A DNA stretch of 64,000 nt from Tenebrio molitor (Eukaryota; Arthropoda; Insecta; Coleoptera; Tenebrionidae): assembly GCF_963966145.1 (NCBI RefSeq), contig NC_091050.1, positions 13,516,001-13,580,000 of the forward strand, given 5' to 3'. The notes below the pieces were generated by a model, which searched no databases, was not told where the DNA came from, and was given only the letters and a program-made list of their open reading frames with translations. Positions 24,201 to 34,200 of this stretch are shown here, piece by piece; the stretch's first letter is position 1; the number at the start of each line of letters is the position of its first letter. A program made the translations under genes and the position numbers.

Positions 24201-27162
24201 GGAACCTTGAGGAACCCTTTGTTTAAAGAATTAGTCTTCAATTGTGCAACAAATGCTTTCAGTTTAGCCCTTCAAGTCTTCCCTGTAGTTTTCTTTTTAT
24301 TTGTGACGTGTGGCGGATCCTTGCAGGCAAGGATCGCTACTCCACGGAGTCGGAGAACCCTCCGTCGTCGATGACGGACTCGGGGATCAAGGTGAGCTCG
24401 CGCACCAACTCGTTCGAGATCGAGAACTTGCTGAAGACCGCCGAGCAAGTGACCGGCTTCTGTCGATCACCTGTTGAGACCCGCAAGTCGAGCCCCACGG
24501 GCAGCCTCGTCAGCAACACGTCGCAGACTCTGCTGACGCCCTCCAGGCAGCTCACCGACGCCGAGAAGCTGCGCAAAGTCATCCTGGAGTTGGTTGATAC
24601 GGAGCGGGCGTACGTTAAGGTGATACATTAGGTCGTTCGTAATTCGTTAGCGTCTAATCTCGCGATTGCGCCAGCACCTGAACAACCTGCTGGAGAACTA
24701 TCTGGAACCGCTGAAGAAGGAGACGTTTTTGTCGAACGCCGAGATCAACGCGCTGTTCGGCAACATCCAGGAGATCGTCACGTTCCAGAGGCAGTTCCTG
24801 CAGAACCTGGAGGAGGCGCTCGAACTCGAACCCGATTTCCATAAATTTGAATACAGCAGCCAATTTAAAGTGAGTATTCGGCGAATTTTTTCTCGGTTTC
24901 GTCTTCGTTACATATTTATCAAATTTTAATTTGATTCCAGAATGTTTTATTTTCCATCGGGAGTGCATTTTTGTATTATGTAAATCACTTCAAATTATAC
25001 AGCTCGTTCTGTGCTAGTCACAGCAAGGCCCAGAAAGTTCTGCATCCGAGTGAGTATGATAGTATTCCTTTTGGGAACAGGGGAACTGATTGAATTTCAC
25101 AGACGAAGGCAATCAGGCCCTGCAGGAATTCCTGGCGGCGCGCAACCCTAAACAACAGCATTCCTCCACGCTGGAGTCGTATCTGATCAAGCCGATACAG
25201 CGGATACTGAAGTACCCCCTGCTGCTGCAGCAGTTGAGGAACTTGACCGATCCCAACACCGACGAACACCAACATCTAGTCGGTAAGTTAGCGAACGAGT
25301 GGGAGGTGAGGAGGTGCATCCGGTGCGTTTGCAGAGGCGCTGAAAGGGATGGAGAAGGTGGCGGAACACATCAACGAAATGCAGCGGATCCACGAGGAGT
25401 ACGGCGCCATCTTCGACCACCTCTTCAGGCAGCACCAGAAGTCGTGCAAGCAGTCGATAGATCTGAGTCCCGGGGATTTGCTCTACTACGGCGGGGTCGA
25501 GTGGCTGAACATATCGGATTTCCTGGGTAAAATCAAGAAGGGTCTGGAGCTGCACGCGATGTGCTTCGTCTTCAAGACGGCCGTCGTGTTCCTGTGCAAG
25601 GAGCGACTGAGACAGAAAAAGAAACTGATGGTAAGGCACACCCCCAGTCGTTGTAGAACCCCCACCCCGAGCCGTTCCATTTGTTCGAAGGGCGTTTCCA
25701 GCAAGGGTTCCTCATCCGAAGTAGAAATTATTCGATATCAAGTGCTCATTCCTGTAACCGAAGTTCAAGTGCGAGCTTCCTCAGCCAAGGATATGGATTC
25801 TCATTTCCTGTGGGAACTGATTCACTTAAGAAGTCAATTACAGAGAAGATCGGAGAAGGTCTACGTTTTGTCTAATAGGTAACATATCCAGGACCTTTTC
25901 TCGATCTCGTCCCCGATCGATCGCTTTTCAGCACGGCCGACTTCAGAAACGCTTTCCTGAAAACGATCAGGCAGATAATCAGGGAGTCGGTGAGGAACAT
26001 GTCGATCCCATCCACCAAACCCGGATCCGGACCGGGAATCCTCCTGGTCACGGGACACAAAGGCGAGATGCTCAACAGCCAAACCCTCGAACGACCCACC
26101 ACCAAGACCGTGATAGTGCAAGGGTCGCACACCCTCGGCAAGACGAAGAAATCGAAGACGTCGCAGAGGCACTCGGCCGGAAACATCGACTACGACAACA
26201 TCAGCCAGGAAGGAGACGAACCGCCGACCACCACCTTCAGGTCCAGGAGCAAGACGGTCGGGGACGCTGCAGGTGGGTGGTGAGGCGAGCGAGGGCGAGA
26301 TGTGGCGGTGACAGTTCGGTTTGTAGATCCTCCGAAGCGGGGGGAGCACGAGAGGAACGACGCCGGCATCAAGTCGGAGGGAGAGGAGGACTCCCAGTCG
26401 GGGGGCGGCGCGACCAAGTGCAAGGCGACGCTGGGCCGGACCCCCAACCACTTGACGCTGAGGTATCCCGTCATAGCTCACTTTTTTGCTAAATAGACGA
26501 TTTATTGCACAACGCGTCCAAAAAGTGAAAGTGAAACTTTCACGACCGAAGTAAATAAGACGTAATGGATCGGCGGCGGGAGCTGTCAAAAGAATCTCTT
26601 GCATTCCATCTTTCGCGGAATGCCGTTCGGTTTTCCGGCGCTCCCGACGCCCCCGTTCGCGTTTTTGGTGTGCGATAAATCGGTTGGTAGCGCGCGTGTT
26701 CCCATTAATCGGTTGGTTTGTAGCACGACATCGACTTTGTCTGCCGGCAGCACGGGAAGCCAGGCCCGCCTCATCCAATCGTCGCACGCTCCGGAGACGT
26801 TCCAACCGATGCAGACCGAAGAACTAGGTAAGAGCAATAACAAAACGGTCAAAGCGGAAATCCACACGCCCAAAACCACCAAATCTCCGAACCGTTCCCC
26901 GAAACGACAAGACCAAGACGCGAGGAGACCCGCTCCCAATAAAAACACGAAACGTTCCGACAGTGTCAGTCCAAAAAATTCCAGAAAGTCCAGTCCGAGA
27001 ACCCACCGAAGGTCCAGAGACAATAGTCCCAAACCGACCGAAAACAACGCCAAAAGCCCCAAGAAAATCAAATCGTCTCTTAAACAATCATCCAGGTCCT
27101 TGAGCATTGAGAACCCCACTTGTGTCGAGTGCTATCTCTCCGGGAAAATAGACAAGGGATAG
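9729..27162 (+). CDS. sif: Still life / TIAM-type Rac guanine nucleotide exchange factor, C-terminal ~1217 aa (16 exons, 5' partial)
   Basis: Still life activates Rac-type GTPases by exchanging GDP for GTP and acts at the cortex and synapses. Exons: 9729-10008, 11378-11509, 12084-12266, 14131-14331, 15178-15405, 21324-21510, 21561-21827, 24327-24619, 24675-24869, 24941-25049, 25103-25282, 25335-25630, 25691-25878, 25932-26272, 26327-26462, 26724-27162. All have AG/GT borders and phases join without a stop. Domain order is PH, coiled coil/Ex, RBD, PDZ, DH, PH, tail, the TIAM/Still life order. The first listed exon starts with one base of a split codon, so the N-terminus is outside the window. 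The 5.9-kb gap between 15405 and 21324 is one intron: both borders are phase 0 and the flanking residues form continuous family sequence. Stop TAG is at 27160-27162. Confidence 0.96.
14131..15405 (+). CDS. sif: sif exons encoding the linker and Ras-binding domain
   Basis: Exon 14131-14331 (67 codons) encodes a conserved linker, SLLTHVSRATKNTLNKLGVF, and an Arg/Ser-rich stretch ending SRSNSGSSRRSLQ, a plausible phosphorylation region. Exon 15178-15405 (76 codons) encodes the ubiquitin-like Ras-binding domain: KTIKVSLPDSASATVYVRDS, then SVEEFLASACARKNL and VKKRRDMEDHNYFVPHRSDL. Both exons start and end in phase 0. The next coding exon is 5.9 kb downstream. Confidence 0.93.
16267..16735. mobile_element. 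Foldback MITE with TACAGGGTGTC termini (family B)
   Basis: The left arm TACAGGGTGTCTTAAAATTA continues through ATTCCGAATTCGGGGCTTAG. The right arm, read in reverse complement, is TACAGGGTGTCGCAAAATTA continuing through ATTCCAAGTCGGGGCTTGTA. The arms are about 45-50 bases and the element is 469 bp. The outermost TA on each side is consistent with a TA target duplication of the Tc1/mariner type. No transposase frame is present. It lies in the sif intron between the RBD and PDZ exons. Confidence 0.75.
20595..20682. repeat. 88-bp palindromic element
   Basis: GCGTATAATGGCTATTATTC at the left end is matched by an inverted GCGTATAATGACGACTATTG at the right end. The loop contains CACTCGCCTGCGGCTCGTG. 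Likely a small TIR element or hairpin-forming MITE. Confidence 0.55.
21324..21827 (+). CDS. sif: sif exons encoding the PDZ domain
   Basis: Exons 21324-21510 and 21561-21827 join in phase 1 through a 50-bp intron. The first encodes LHTHEVVEVCAKILYQVEL, then TLEQMWGFSVEAEL, entering the PDZ fold at CYVSRVEDKSVAM. The second completes it with [20 protein letters not shown] and the helix ESVLQEELALCMMMRSS. The domain is followed by a Pro-rich linker (VCPPPPSEPPVISEEM). PDZ domains of TIAM proteins bind C-terminal tails of membrane partners. The second exon's donor was placed at GTGAGT (21828), leaving one base that completes Ser with the next exon. Confidence 0.93.
23404..23465 (+). repeat. 5S rRNA-like fragment, copy 2
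   Basis: It contains AGAAGCTAAGCAACGCTGAA followed by ATGGATGGGTGGCCG, in the order and spacing of the 5S rRNA A-box and C-box internal promoter region. As in copy 1 (385-452), only the 3' half of 5S is recognisable. It lies about 115 bases upstream of the foldback element at 23580. Confidence 0.55.
23580..24115. mobile_element. Intact 536-bp foldback MITE (family A)
   Basis: The two ends are TACAGGGTGATTTTGAAAGT and the exact inverse ACTTTCAAAATCACCCTGTA. Inverted arms extend over roughly 200 bases each and converge on an inner palindrome (TACACCCTGTATATCAT against ATGATATACAAGGGTGTA) around a short loop, so most of the element could fold into one hairpin. The bounding TA dinucleotides fit a Tc1/mariner-like target. 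No coding capacity. Half of a second copy is at 3951-4283. Confidence 0.85.
24327..25282 (+). CDS. sif: sif exons encoding the DH (RhoGEF) catalytic domain
   Basis: Four exons (24327-24619, 24675-24869, 24941-25049, 25103-25282). The first begins with a Ser/Thr-rich linker (SESENPPSSMTDSGIK) and enters the DH domain at LRKVILELVDTERAYVK, conserved region 1, where the Glu contacts switch 1 of the GTPase. The second gives HLNNLLENYLEPLKKETFL and FQRQFLQNLEEALEL. The third is VNHFKLYSSFCASHSKAQKV. The fourth contains the signature helix of conserved region 3, LIKPIQRILKYPLLLQQLRN. This is the nucleotide-exchange module and all hallmark residues are intact. Introns are only 50-75 bp. Confidence 0.95.
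25335..25878 (+). CDS. sif: sif exons: end of the DH domain and start of PH2
   Basis: Exon 25335-25630 finishes the last DH helix (VAEHINEMQRIHEEYGAIFD) and starts the second PH domain: LSPGDLLYYGGVEWL, ELHAMCFVFKTAVVFLCKER. Exon 25691-25878 continues it with EVEIIRYQVLIPVTEVQVRA and FLWELIHLRSQLQRRSEKVY. The second exon is placed after the AG at 25690, because an exon start there (GVSSKGSSSE) keeps phase 0; the alternative AG at 25700 would shift the frame. In Dbl-family proteins this PH supports the DH domain and binds phosphoinositides. Confidence 0.9.
25932..27162 (+). CDS. sif: sif terminal exons: PH2 end and basic Ser-rich tail
   Basis: Exons 25932-26272, 26327-26462 and 26724-27162. 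The first completes PH2 with the helix TADFRNAFLKTIRQIIRESV, then Thr/Lys-rich sequence. The second encodes an acidic-to-neutral linker (SEGEEDSQSGGGATK). The last encodes STTSTLSAGSTGSQARL and, after about 26827, a Lys/Arg/Ser/Pro-rich tail with repeated SPK and SPR motifs, ending at TAG 27160. A good 5' splice consensus (CTAG|GTAAGA at 26827/26828) sits inside this last exon, so the basic tail may be isoform-specific. Tail homology was not recognised; its reality rests on an open frame of about 110 codons. Confidence 0.85.
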
Positions 27163-28078
27163 CATATGCACAAGAGGAGCAACAGTTTTGTGGTGGCGCG
27201 TGTCGACGGACGAGCCACCGACGAGATCAACTGCTGAGACTAAAACAGACTTGTCGAGACCTGACTGTACTGAGAGACTAGTGGAGTAGCTGTTTTTCCT
27301 CCTTGGTTTATGATTTTTCAGGCTAGTCCGGCCAGGTTAGTTCGAATACGGGAAAATCTGCCCCACTGAAGATTTCACATCTTCCGACGTCCACCAAAGA
27401 CAATTTTCAATCCTGCGACGAGTACCACAAAAGTAGATAAAGTTACCAGGAATGTAGGCAACGACCTTGAATTGTAAAACGAATCTCCATGAGAAAATGC
27501 ATGGGATTTTGGCATTGAATTGCGACGAGTGAAAGTCGAGTCGTAGATTGATCGCTCAACTGTGACATTTTCCAATCCATTTGTAGAATGACAGTTGTAG
27601 AGATGAATCTACGAGTCGAGTGTATTTTTGGTGGTACTCGTTGAGAGTTGGATGGATGGTGACGGTGGATGTGAGTCTGATGGGGGCGAACGTGATAGGT
27701 AGGTGGCGCTTATCGATTTTTCCGCGTCTATACTGTCCGGACTGTCCGTTAGCACCCCCGCTTGCACTTAGAGTGAGAATGTAGTTGGCTTAATGTCTGT
27801 TGGACTTCAAACGACCCTATTTGTTTTCGATTCTTGCACTAATCGAGCTTTTGCGCTTAATCCATGATGCAAAAAGAGTGATGCCGTTGGTTTGTTATAG
27901 GGTCGCCTGTGTGGAAGCCAAGAGACAGTAGTTTAGAGGCAACCTCAACCACCCTCCCGCGCAAAGGCAGAGACCACAGTATGGCCGCTTTAAGCGCCTC
28001 GCGTAAGTCCCTCGTCGAGACCACAACCGGGCTAGAAATACACAATGCGTATAACCAGCAGTAGAGATAAAATATCAG

Positions 28079-28137
28079 CCGCCCGTGTGAGGCCGAGACG
28101 GGGCCGGCCCCGGCCAGGGGCCCTCGCACACGGGCGG
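28079..28137. repeat. GC-rich 59-nt hairpin in the probable sif 3' UTR
   Basis: CCGCCCGTGTG at 28079-28089 pairs perfectly with CACACGGGCGG at 28127-28137. The interior (GGGGCCGGCCCCGGCC) is itself self-complementary, so an extended stem is likely. It is a striking island of near-pure G+C in AT-rich surroundings about 920 bases after the sif stop. It could be an RNA structural element; no family was recognised. Confidence 0.6.
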
Positions 28138-28372
28138 ACCGTTAGACAAAAACACAAGAAAATCGAATTGTTAAACGCTGTACGAGTTATTTAAATAATT
28201 GTTAAACATTTGTGACTTTACCGACTGAGCATTGTCACTCTGTGAGTTTATTTTGTCCCCCTTGGCCCCCAGATTGTTTGAAGGGATAAGAGGATTCGTT
28301 CTGATCATGATTTACAAAATACGACTCGAGTTGTACCAAGGATGACTCAGTATTACAGGGGAAATAAAATCA

Positions 28373-28378
28373 TTCTTA
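28373..28378 (+). terminator. Candidate poly(A) signal of sif
   Basis: Canonical AATAAA about 1.2 kb after the sif stop codon. Assignment to sif is by position only. Confidence 0.35.
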
Positions 28379-31239
28379 TATACTTTTAGAATGTTTATGC
28401 ATATTTGCGAAATCTTTATAGAAATAATTTTTATTGCATAATAGATATGATATTTCGTTATTGAATGAAGAGGAATCTATCAGAATGTGCCCACCGAGAA
28501 TTTTAGGTTAAGTTCGAGGGTCGGCCGAGCGATCGCGCTCCTGCTTTCTTCGTGGGCGCACCCTTTATAATTTTAGATCTCAAATGACATATTCCTATAT
28601 ACTAATGCGATTTGTTAACATTTAAATATGAGATTTATTTACCATTTAATAGTTTAAAAAGAGAAATTTTTAAATAAAGAAAACCTTAACATGTAATTTA
28701 ATGCAATCAAGTGAATCAGTAGCGAAGGGACTAGACATTGTCACATTATTATTGAATATATAAAATTTAGAAATAGTTGAACCGTACGTAGGTTTAATGA
28801 AATAGATATGTATTTTTAATGAAATACATATTAGTTTAATAATTTAATATTAACTTATGTCATAGACGCTATTGTACCCGTCGACGAGCCGTGCGCGCCA
28901 TGGTCGAGAGACCAACCCCCTTTCCGTTGTTGTTTCCGTTCGAACGCGATGGCGCAACACGCTTCCTCGACGGCCATAGATATATTTACAACAAATTAAC
29001 CGAACACATAAATTGTCAAATTCTGCTGTCAACAAAATGTTATAACCGCACAACTCAGTTGAGACAACCAAAAATGGTAAAAAAAGAAAAAAAATTATGA
29101 TGAAAGCAACAACAAAAATGTAACAATTTGATTTCCAGAACTTGGTGCGTAAACTTCAGTTTCTCATCACCAAGTTGCTCAAATGTAATCCTAGTCGTAC
29201 GTTATTACTTTTGTATTATTTTTTATTGTGTAAGTGTTAATATCGTTTGTGAAAAACTCGCCTGAGTTCCTCCCCGCCTTCGACCCGCCCCTCCTCCATC
29301 CTCCCTCGACTTGGTTTTCTAGCGCAACAATTAGTACAATTCGAGACGAGCGGTGAAGTTTGTCAAAAAAACGCGTCAGTGTTTTAATGAAAAGTGCCAA
29401 AATCAAAAGAAACGAATTTAAATCATAACGTATACTTAGCTACCTTCATTTGACAAACTGTACTGTTCCCCTGGTTACCCTCATTTTCATTTTTCACTAG
29501 ACGGTAAGGATTTCCTGTATGTCTGTATGTATGTAAAATCAACATAAATGTGCGTATGTATGGACGAAAAGGAAAATTTCAAATATACAACAAAAACTAT
29601 GGCTTTTTTTTGTCCCGTGGGGATGTCCCCGCCGAGAGCGACGCCCTCTACACGGCCGCCGCGAATTAAAATCGAATTAGATAACGACGGCTGACTCACA
29701 AACATATTTTTCACGTTAATTAAGCGCAGTTTACGTGAGATTGGCAGATTACACCAGATAACAACCAGAGGCGTGCAGGATGTGCCGAAGGCCTTGACAA
29801 AGATGGAAATGGTTAAAATGTGATGAAGCTAACTCGAAAAAATTGTTGTGTGGATAACAAAATAAAAAAAAAATTGAAGCGAAATTTGAGAATAAAAACT
29901 GACTTGATTATTCTAAATTTCTTCTTTGATTTTGAAAATCCAACAGTATCATTATTATTAACATAACTGTTCAATAAAGCCGATTGAAAGAAGAATACAA
30001 CGCCGCAAAATTCATCTTTCTAGCTGGTTTGATAAGGGAGATACCCTTTTTTAATTTTTTCCCAAAAACAAACAACTTAATCCCTGTGGATTTTTTCTGG
30101 TTTAAAATGAAGTCCTAGTAGAGTTAAATTCAAAAGTAGCTATTATGTCTTCCTGTGATGCCATTTGGTCGACTATAGTTTCAATAATATTGCGAGACCA
30201 TGTACCAATTGAAAGTGGTCAAAAGCTCTCAAATGTGAACCAAACAAGACCAAATGTAGTCTGCGTGACAGACCTTGAGCAGAGGATCCCATAGAATCCA
30301 AAACTACTACTCCACGTCAATTTTAAAGAAAATTATAATAAGTACATGTAAAAAAAAGAAGAGCTTTTTGCAATTTTCTCGAAAACTCCCATGACCAACG
30401 AAAACTTAAAAGAGCACCTTGAAGAGAGAAACCCAGTGGTGCCAAATTCATCTCTCTAAGGGCACTATGACCGTTTGAGAATTTAAAAATCCCAAAGATG
30501 TTGCCAGAAAGGATGCCTCTTTGTTTTGCTAAAAATCAAAAAACTCCATTACGAGATTATAAGTTAGAGACGAATTTTATGACCGTTTTGTAGTGGAGCG
30601 AGAACTTGTGTCGTGTGAGTCGTGCACTATTCTGTTGAGTCGATGTAAATCCGTCGTTCCAATTTTTGGGAAAACAACAACGAACCGGTCTTCGATTCTT
30701 GCAGGAATTACCCTTTCCCATTTGGATCACGACCCAGGAAGCGATCGAGCGTAAAAGTCAAGGTCGCTCTTACAACTTAACCGTTTGGTGAAATTTTGAC
30801 AATTCCCACAAGTGTTGCACAAACGGATCTGGCACTCTCGACGGGTTTGCATAACCACCGACCATATTCTGGTCACGTGTCACAAACCGCGTTTAATAAC
30901 AATCAAAATAATATAGCAAACCGGCACGATTAGCACACCTTCGTAAGTGGGAGCAGTGCTAAATCACCGGAGAGTAGAAAGTGTCCATGCACAGTACGGC
31001 GAAGGTTCACCACCAGTGCACGCTCGACTTAGAGTGGTATCAACAAACGAGATTAGTCAGTTTAGCAAATAAGAAACGAGGAATGTAAACGAACTCTCGT
31101 TACAGTTATATTTTCCAATCAGTATTCATATTTTTACTGTGATATGTGCCCTAAACAAGAATCATTGTATCGGCGATAGTGCAGTTGGAACAAACAAGTG
31201 TCGATATCGATGAGGCGACAGAATTCCCAGTGAAGAACC

Positions 31240-34200
31240 ATGGTGATCAAAAGGTAAGTGATTTTGTGCCAGACCTACACATTAAACTACCAACAAATTG
31301 GTAATTTCCGGACGACCCGGAAGGTCACAACGAAACGAGCAATTTTTAAGTAGCAAAGCGTGCCACAAGTCTCGCCTATTTGCTCTTATCAAAGCGATAC
31401 AAGTCATAAATTGCTAATACGTTGCTCATTAAAGTACATTGAATTCTTGCAGAATGATGCGTGGTGGGTCGACTCCCGGAACTGTATTTTATGTAACTCA
31501 CTGCTGATGTACCAAACGATTGTATAACCTCGTGTCGTGATACAAAAGAGATGTCAAGGTGTTACCGCATTGATACGCCATCAACATGTCATTAAATTAT
31601 TTTTTTGTCATTTAGCGGTGTAATTTGTTGAATTCTTCTTCGACAATTTCGCGACCCGTATATTACCTCCTTATTATATATTTATGGTAATTCAATAATA
31701 ACATGTGATACAAGAATAATAGCCGGGATGGAACGGGTTCGCTTCTTCGACAAATGTTCGCAGACGAATTCATAACAAGAGCATTAAAAACACATTAACG
31801 ACAACAATACATGTCGATAAGACTCGACTGCAGTATGTCCATGTCAAATCGATCAACGGTTCGAAGAAATTCTATTATTTAATATTTAATGATTTTGTTC
31901 GGTTGTGGACGTCAGAGATTTGATTTGATGTGTTGTTAAGGTGGGAAAAAGATTTCAAGTGACGTTTTACCGGCGATAAACTGAAACTTTTTAATTATGT
32001 AATGCGGCGCTCACACTTAATAACGAATATAAATTAGGAGTTAATTTATTCATGACACCGGTGATTTCTGGGTGGGTTTATTTCGCAAATTAGCCGATTA
32101 ATTTGGGAAAAAATCGAAGGAAAAAATTAGACAGTCAGATGGAAAGTACGGCGCGAATTGGGTTTTTCATTCATTATTACTTAAACAAATAGTTTGCTTT
32201 AGCAAATTTACATTCAATGAAATGTAGTTTGCTGTCAATTACCACTTTCAGTTCCGTCTGGATGTAGGTGAGCATGCAATCAACGGAAATTAATGAGTTT
32301 TCTGTGTTGGGTCAATTCGCGAATTTGCTTTCATCTGTGCGACCCCGCGATTGGTCAGTTTTTGAAATGTGGGTAAAAAAATTAAGTGAAAAAATTTAAA
32401 GCAAACTTAATTTAAGTGAATTTTAAAAAAATAAGGGCAGTTGAAATAGTAGTTTATTTAACGAGTTCGTGTGTAAATTGGGCTTTTGTGGCACTTGTGG
32501 CCAAAATGAGTTGAATACAACATTTTTTTGTTCGACGAGTCCCTTAAAGGCTCCAAATCGCTAAAAATCTTTAAAATTAGCTTGACGTTTCAGTTTGACA
32601 AGTTGTGACATTTATCAAAAGAATCCGTTCACACAGAAGAAAATTCTAAAATTATGACAGTGTCGAACAAAAAACGAAATTATTATGTTGGCTCTAATTT
32701 AGTATTCTACTCGTTCGTGCATAAATTGGGCATTTTTTTTGGCACTCGTGGGCATTTAAAACGCTCGTTACACTCGATCTCGTTAAATAAACTACGGGGT
32801 CATTATTATAAATAATTGTAGGTACCATCGTAGGTGGCTGTGCGCTATGCTTTAGATGCGCCACTACGCCCACTAGTTGTTACAAACATTTATAATGACC
32901 CTGTACTATTATGTTACCCTATTGGTATCCATGATTTTTCAAGTTATTAATTTGTTTGCATTTGATAATGTCAAAAAAATGATTTTTTTTTAAATGAATT
33001 TTCAGAATGCTCAAAGATTATTAAAGCGAGAGAACAGGGCCATTGTACGAAAAGGTCACAAAAATGGAAAGAAATTACAAATTTGTGCTAAAACACCCCT
33101 ATTAGTTGTTACATTTCGCTGAAATGAGTCGAAAATCAAAACATAACCTAAATTTATTTTGTTACCAGTGTCACCACCGCGTTTAGGGAACGGGCGATTC
33201 TTGCGTTGAAGCACTAACACTAAACACTGTTTCGTAAAGAAAATAAACTTTTATTTGAACTTATTGGTCGAAAAACCATTGCGACGACGATTAATAGCGG
33301 TTCGCCATTTTTTGGTAATTACCGAGCTCAGATCGACTTGTTTGATCACCCTGGAAACGGAAAAAAACAAAAACAAAAAGTCGCGGGTACGTGAAATAAC
33401 CTGATTGGTCCGTGACAAAACTCCGGGATGCAAAACTCGGGGTATTTTGGCTACGGCTAACGCTTCATTAATTTTTTTTTTATTTCCACCTTCTAAGGAG
33501 TAGCTTCATGAAACTCGGATAATTTGCCAATTACGTACATTAATAAGTCATTTTCATACCGCTCTTTGCATCGAATTAGTCAGAGAACCGCCTTGCAGCG
33601 TTGGCAATTCTTTGGATATTTTCTTCCACTTCAAGAAAATCGCCTTCAAAGTCTTCATCGGGCGTTAAAGCCGTTCTTTCTTTTCTTTCTTTTTGCAACA
33701 AATTTTCACAAAACTTCTGACAGTATTTTTGTTGTTTATCACAACACCATGACGACGTAGCGCCTTTTTTGAATATTTTTTTTTAATTCTGACGGAGGAC
33801 TCTCGACGCATCATAGTACTAGCCCTCAATGAAATTTGTTGGTAGTGATCTTCCAGTGATGACGACCGTAAACGAGTAAAACAAAGAATTTTTCAACAGA
33901 TCGGACAGGGCTTCACCATTACGACATGACAATATTGAGCGAATCACTCTTGTGCATAATTTGTACGTTGCACAAGAACGCTTTCAACAGTTATAACTTC
34001 TCACTTTGTATTTAGTTTGCGTGTTTACTGGAATAAAAAATCTTTTCTTAGTACCTTTTTGATTTCCCAACACATTATCTAATCAAACGTGATCTCAGAA
34101 TAAATTAACAAGTTTATGCGGTTACGAACAATTTATGACTTTTAAAGCTTGCATCTTTGTGTGGCATGACCTGGAGGTAACAATCACGTCCAGTGAGTAA

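Larger units (their letters stand above)
21828..24326 (+). other. sif intron between the PDZ and DH exons
   Basis: A 2.5-kb phase-1 intron. The first 1.2 kb is GC-rich and CpG-rich; the remainder is AT-rich and contains a 5S-like fragment and an intact foldback MITE. Antisense open frames, including one of 254 codons (21467-22231), are shadows or chance frames with no recognised domain. Confidence 0.7.
27163..31239 (+). other. sif 3' UTR and intergenic/5' UTR sequence
   Basis: No coding exon was recognised. Up to about 28400 this is probably sif 3' UTR, with a GC-rich hairpin at 28079-28137 and an AATAAA at 28373. The rest is AT-rich spacer. The last few hundred bases before 31240 probably hold the 5' UTR of the Tret1-like gene, but no TATA box or clear start could be fixed. 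Confidence 0.55.

Noticed and set aside
25861..26805. 314-codon open frame on the minus strand
   Set aside because: Exactly antisense to the sif DH-PH-tail exons; Arg/Pro-rich shadow of GC-rich coding sequence.
30120..30295. Open stretch of about 57 codons (for example KVAIMSSCDAIWSTIV)
   Set aside because: Considered as a retrotransposon remnant, but no reverse transcriptase motif could be seen.
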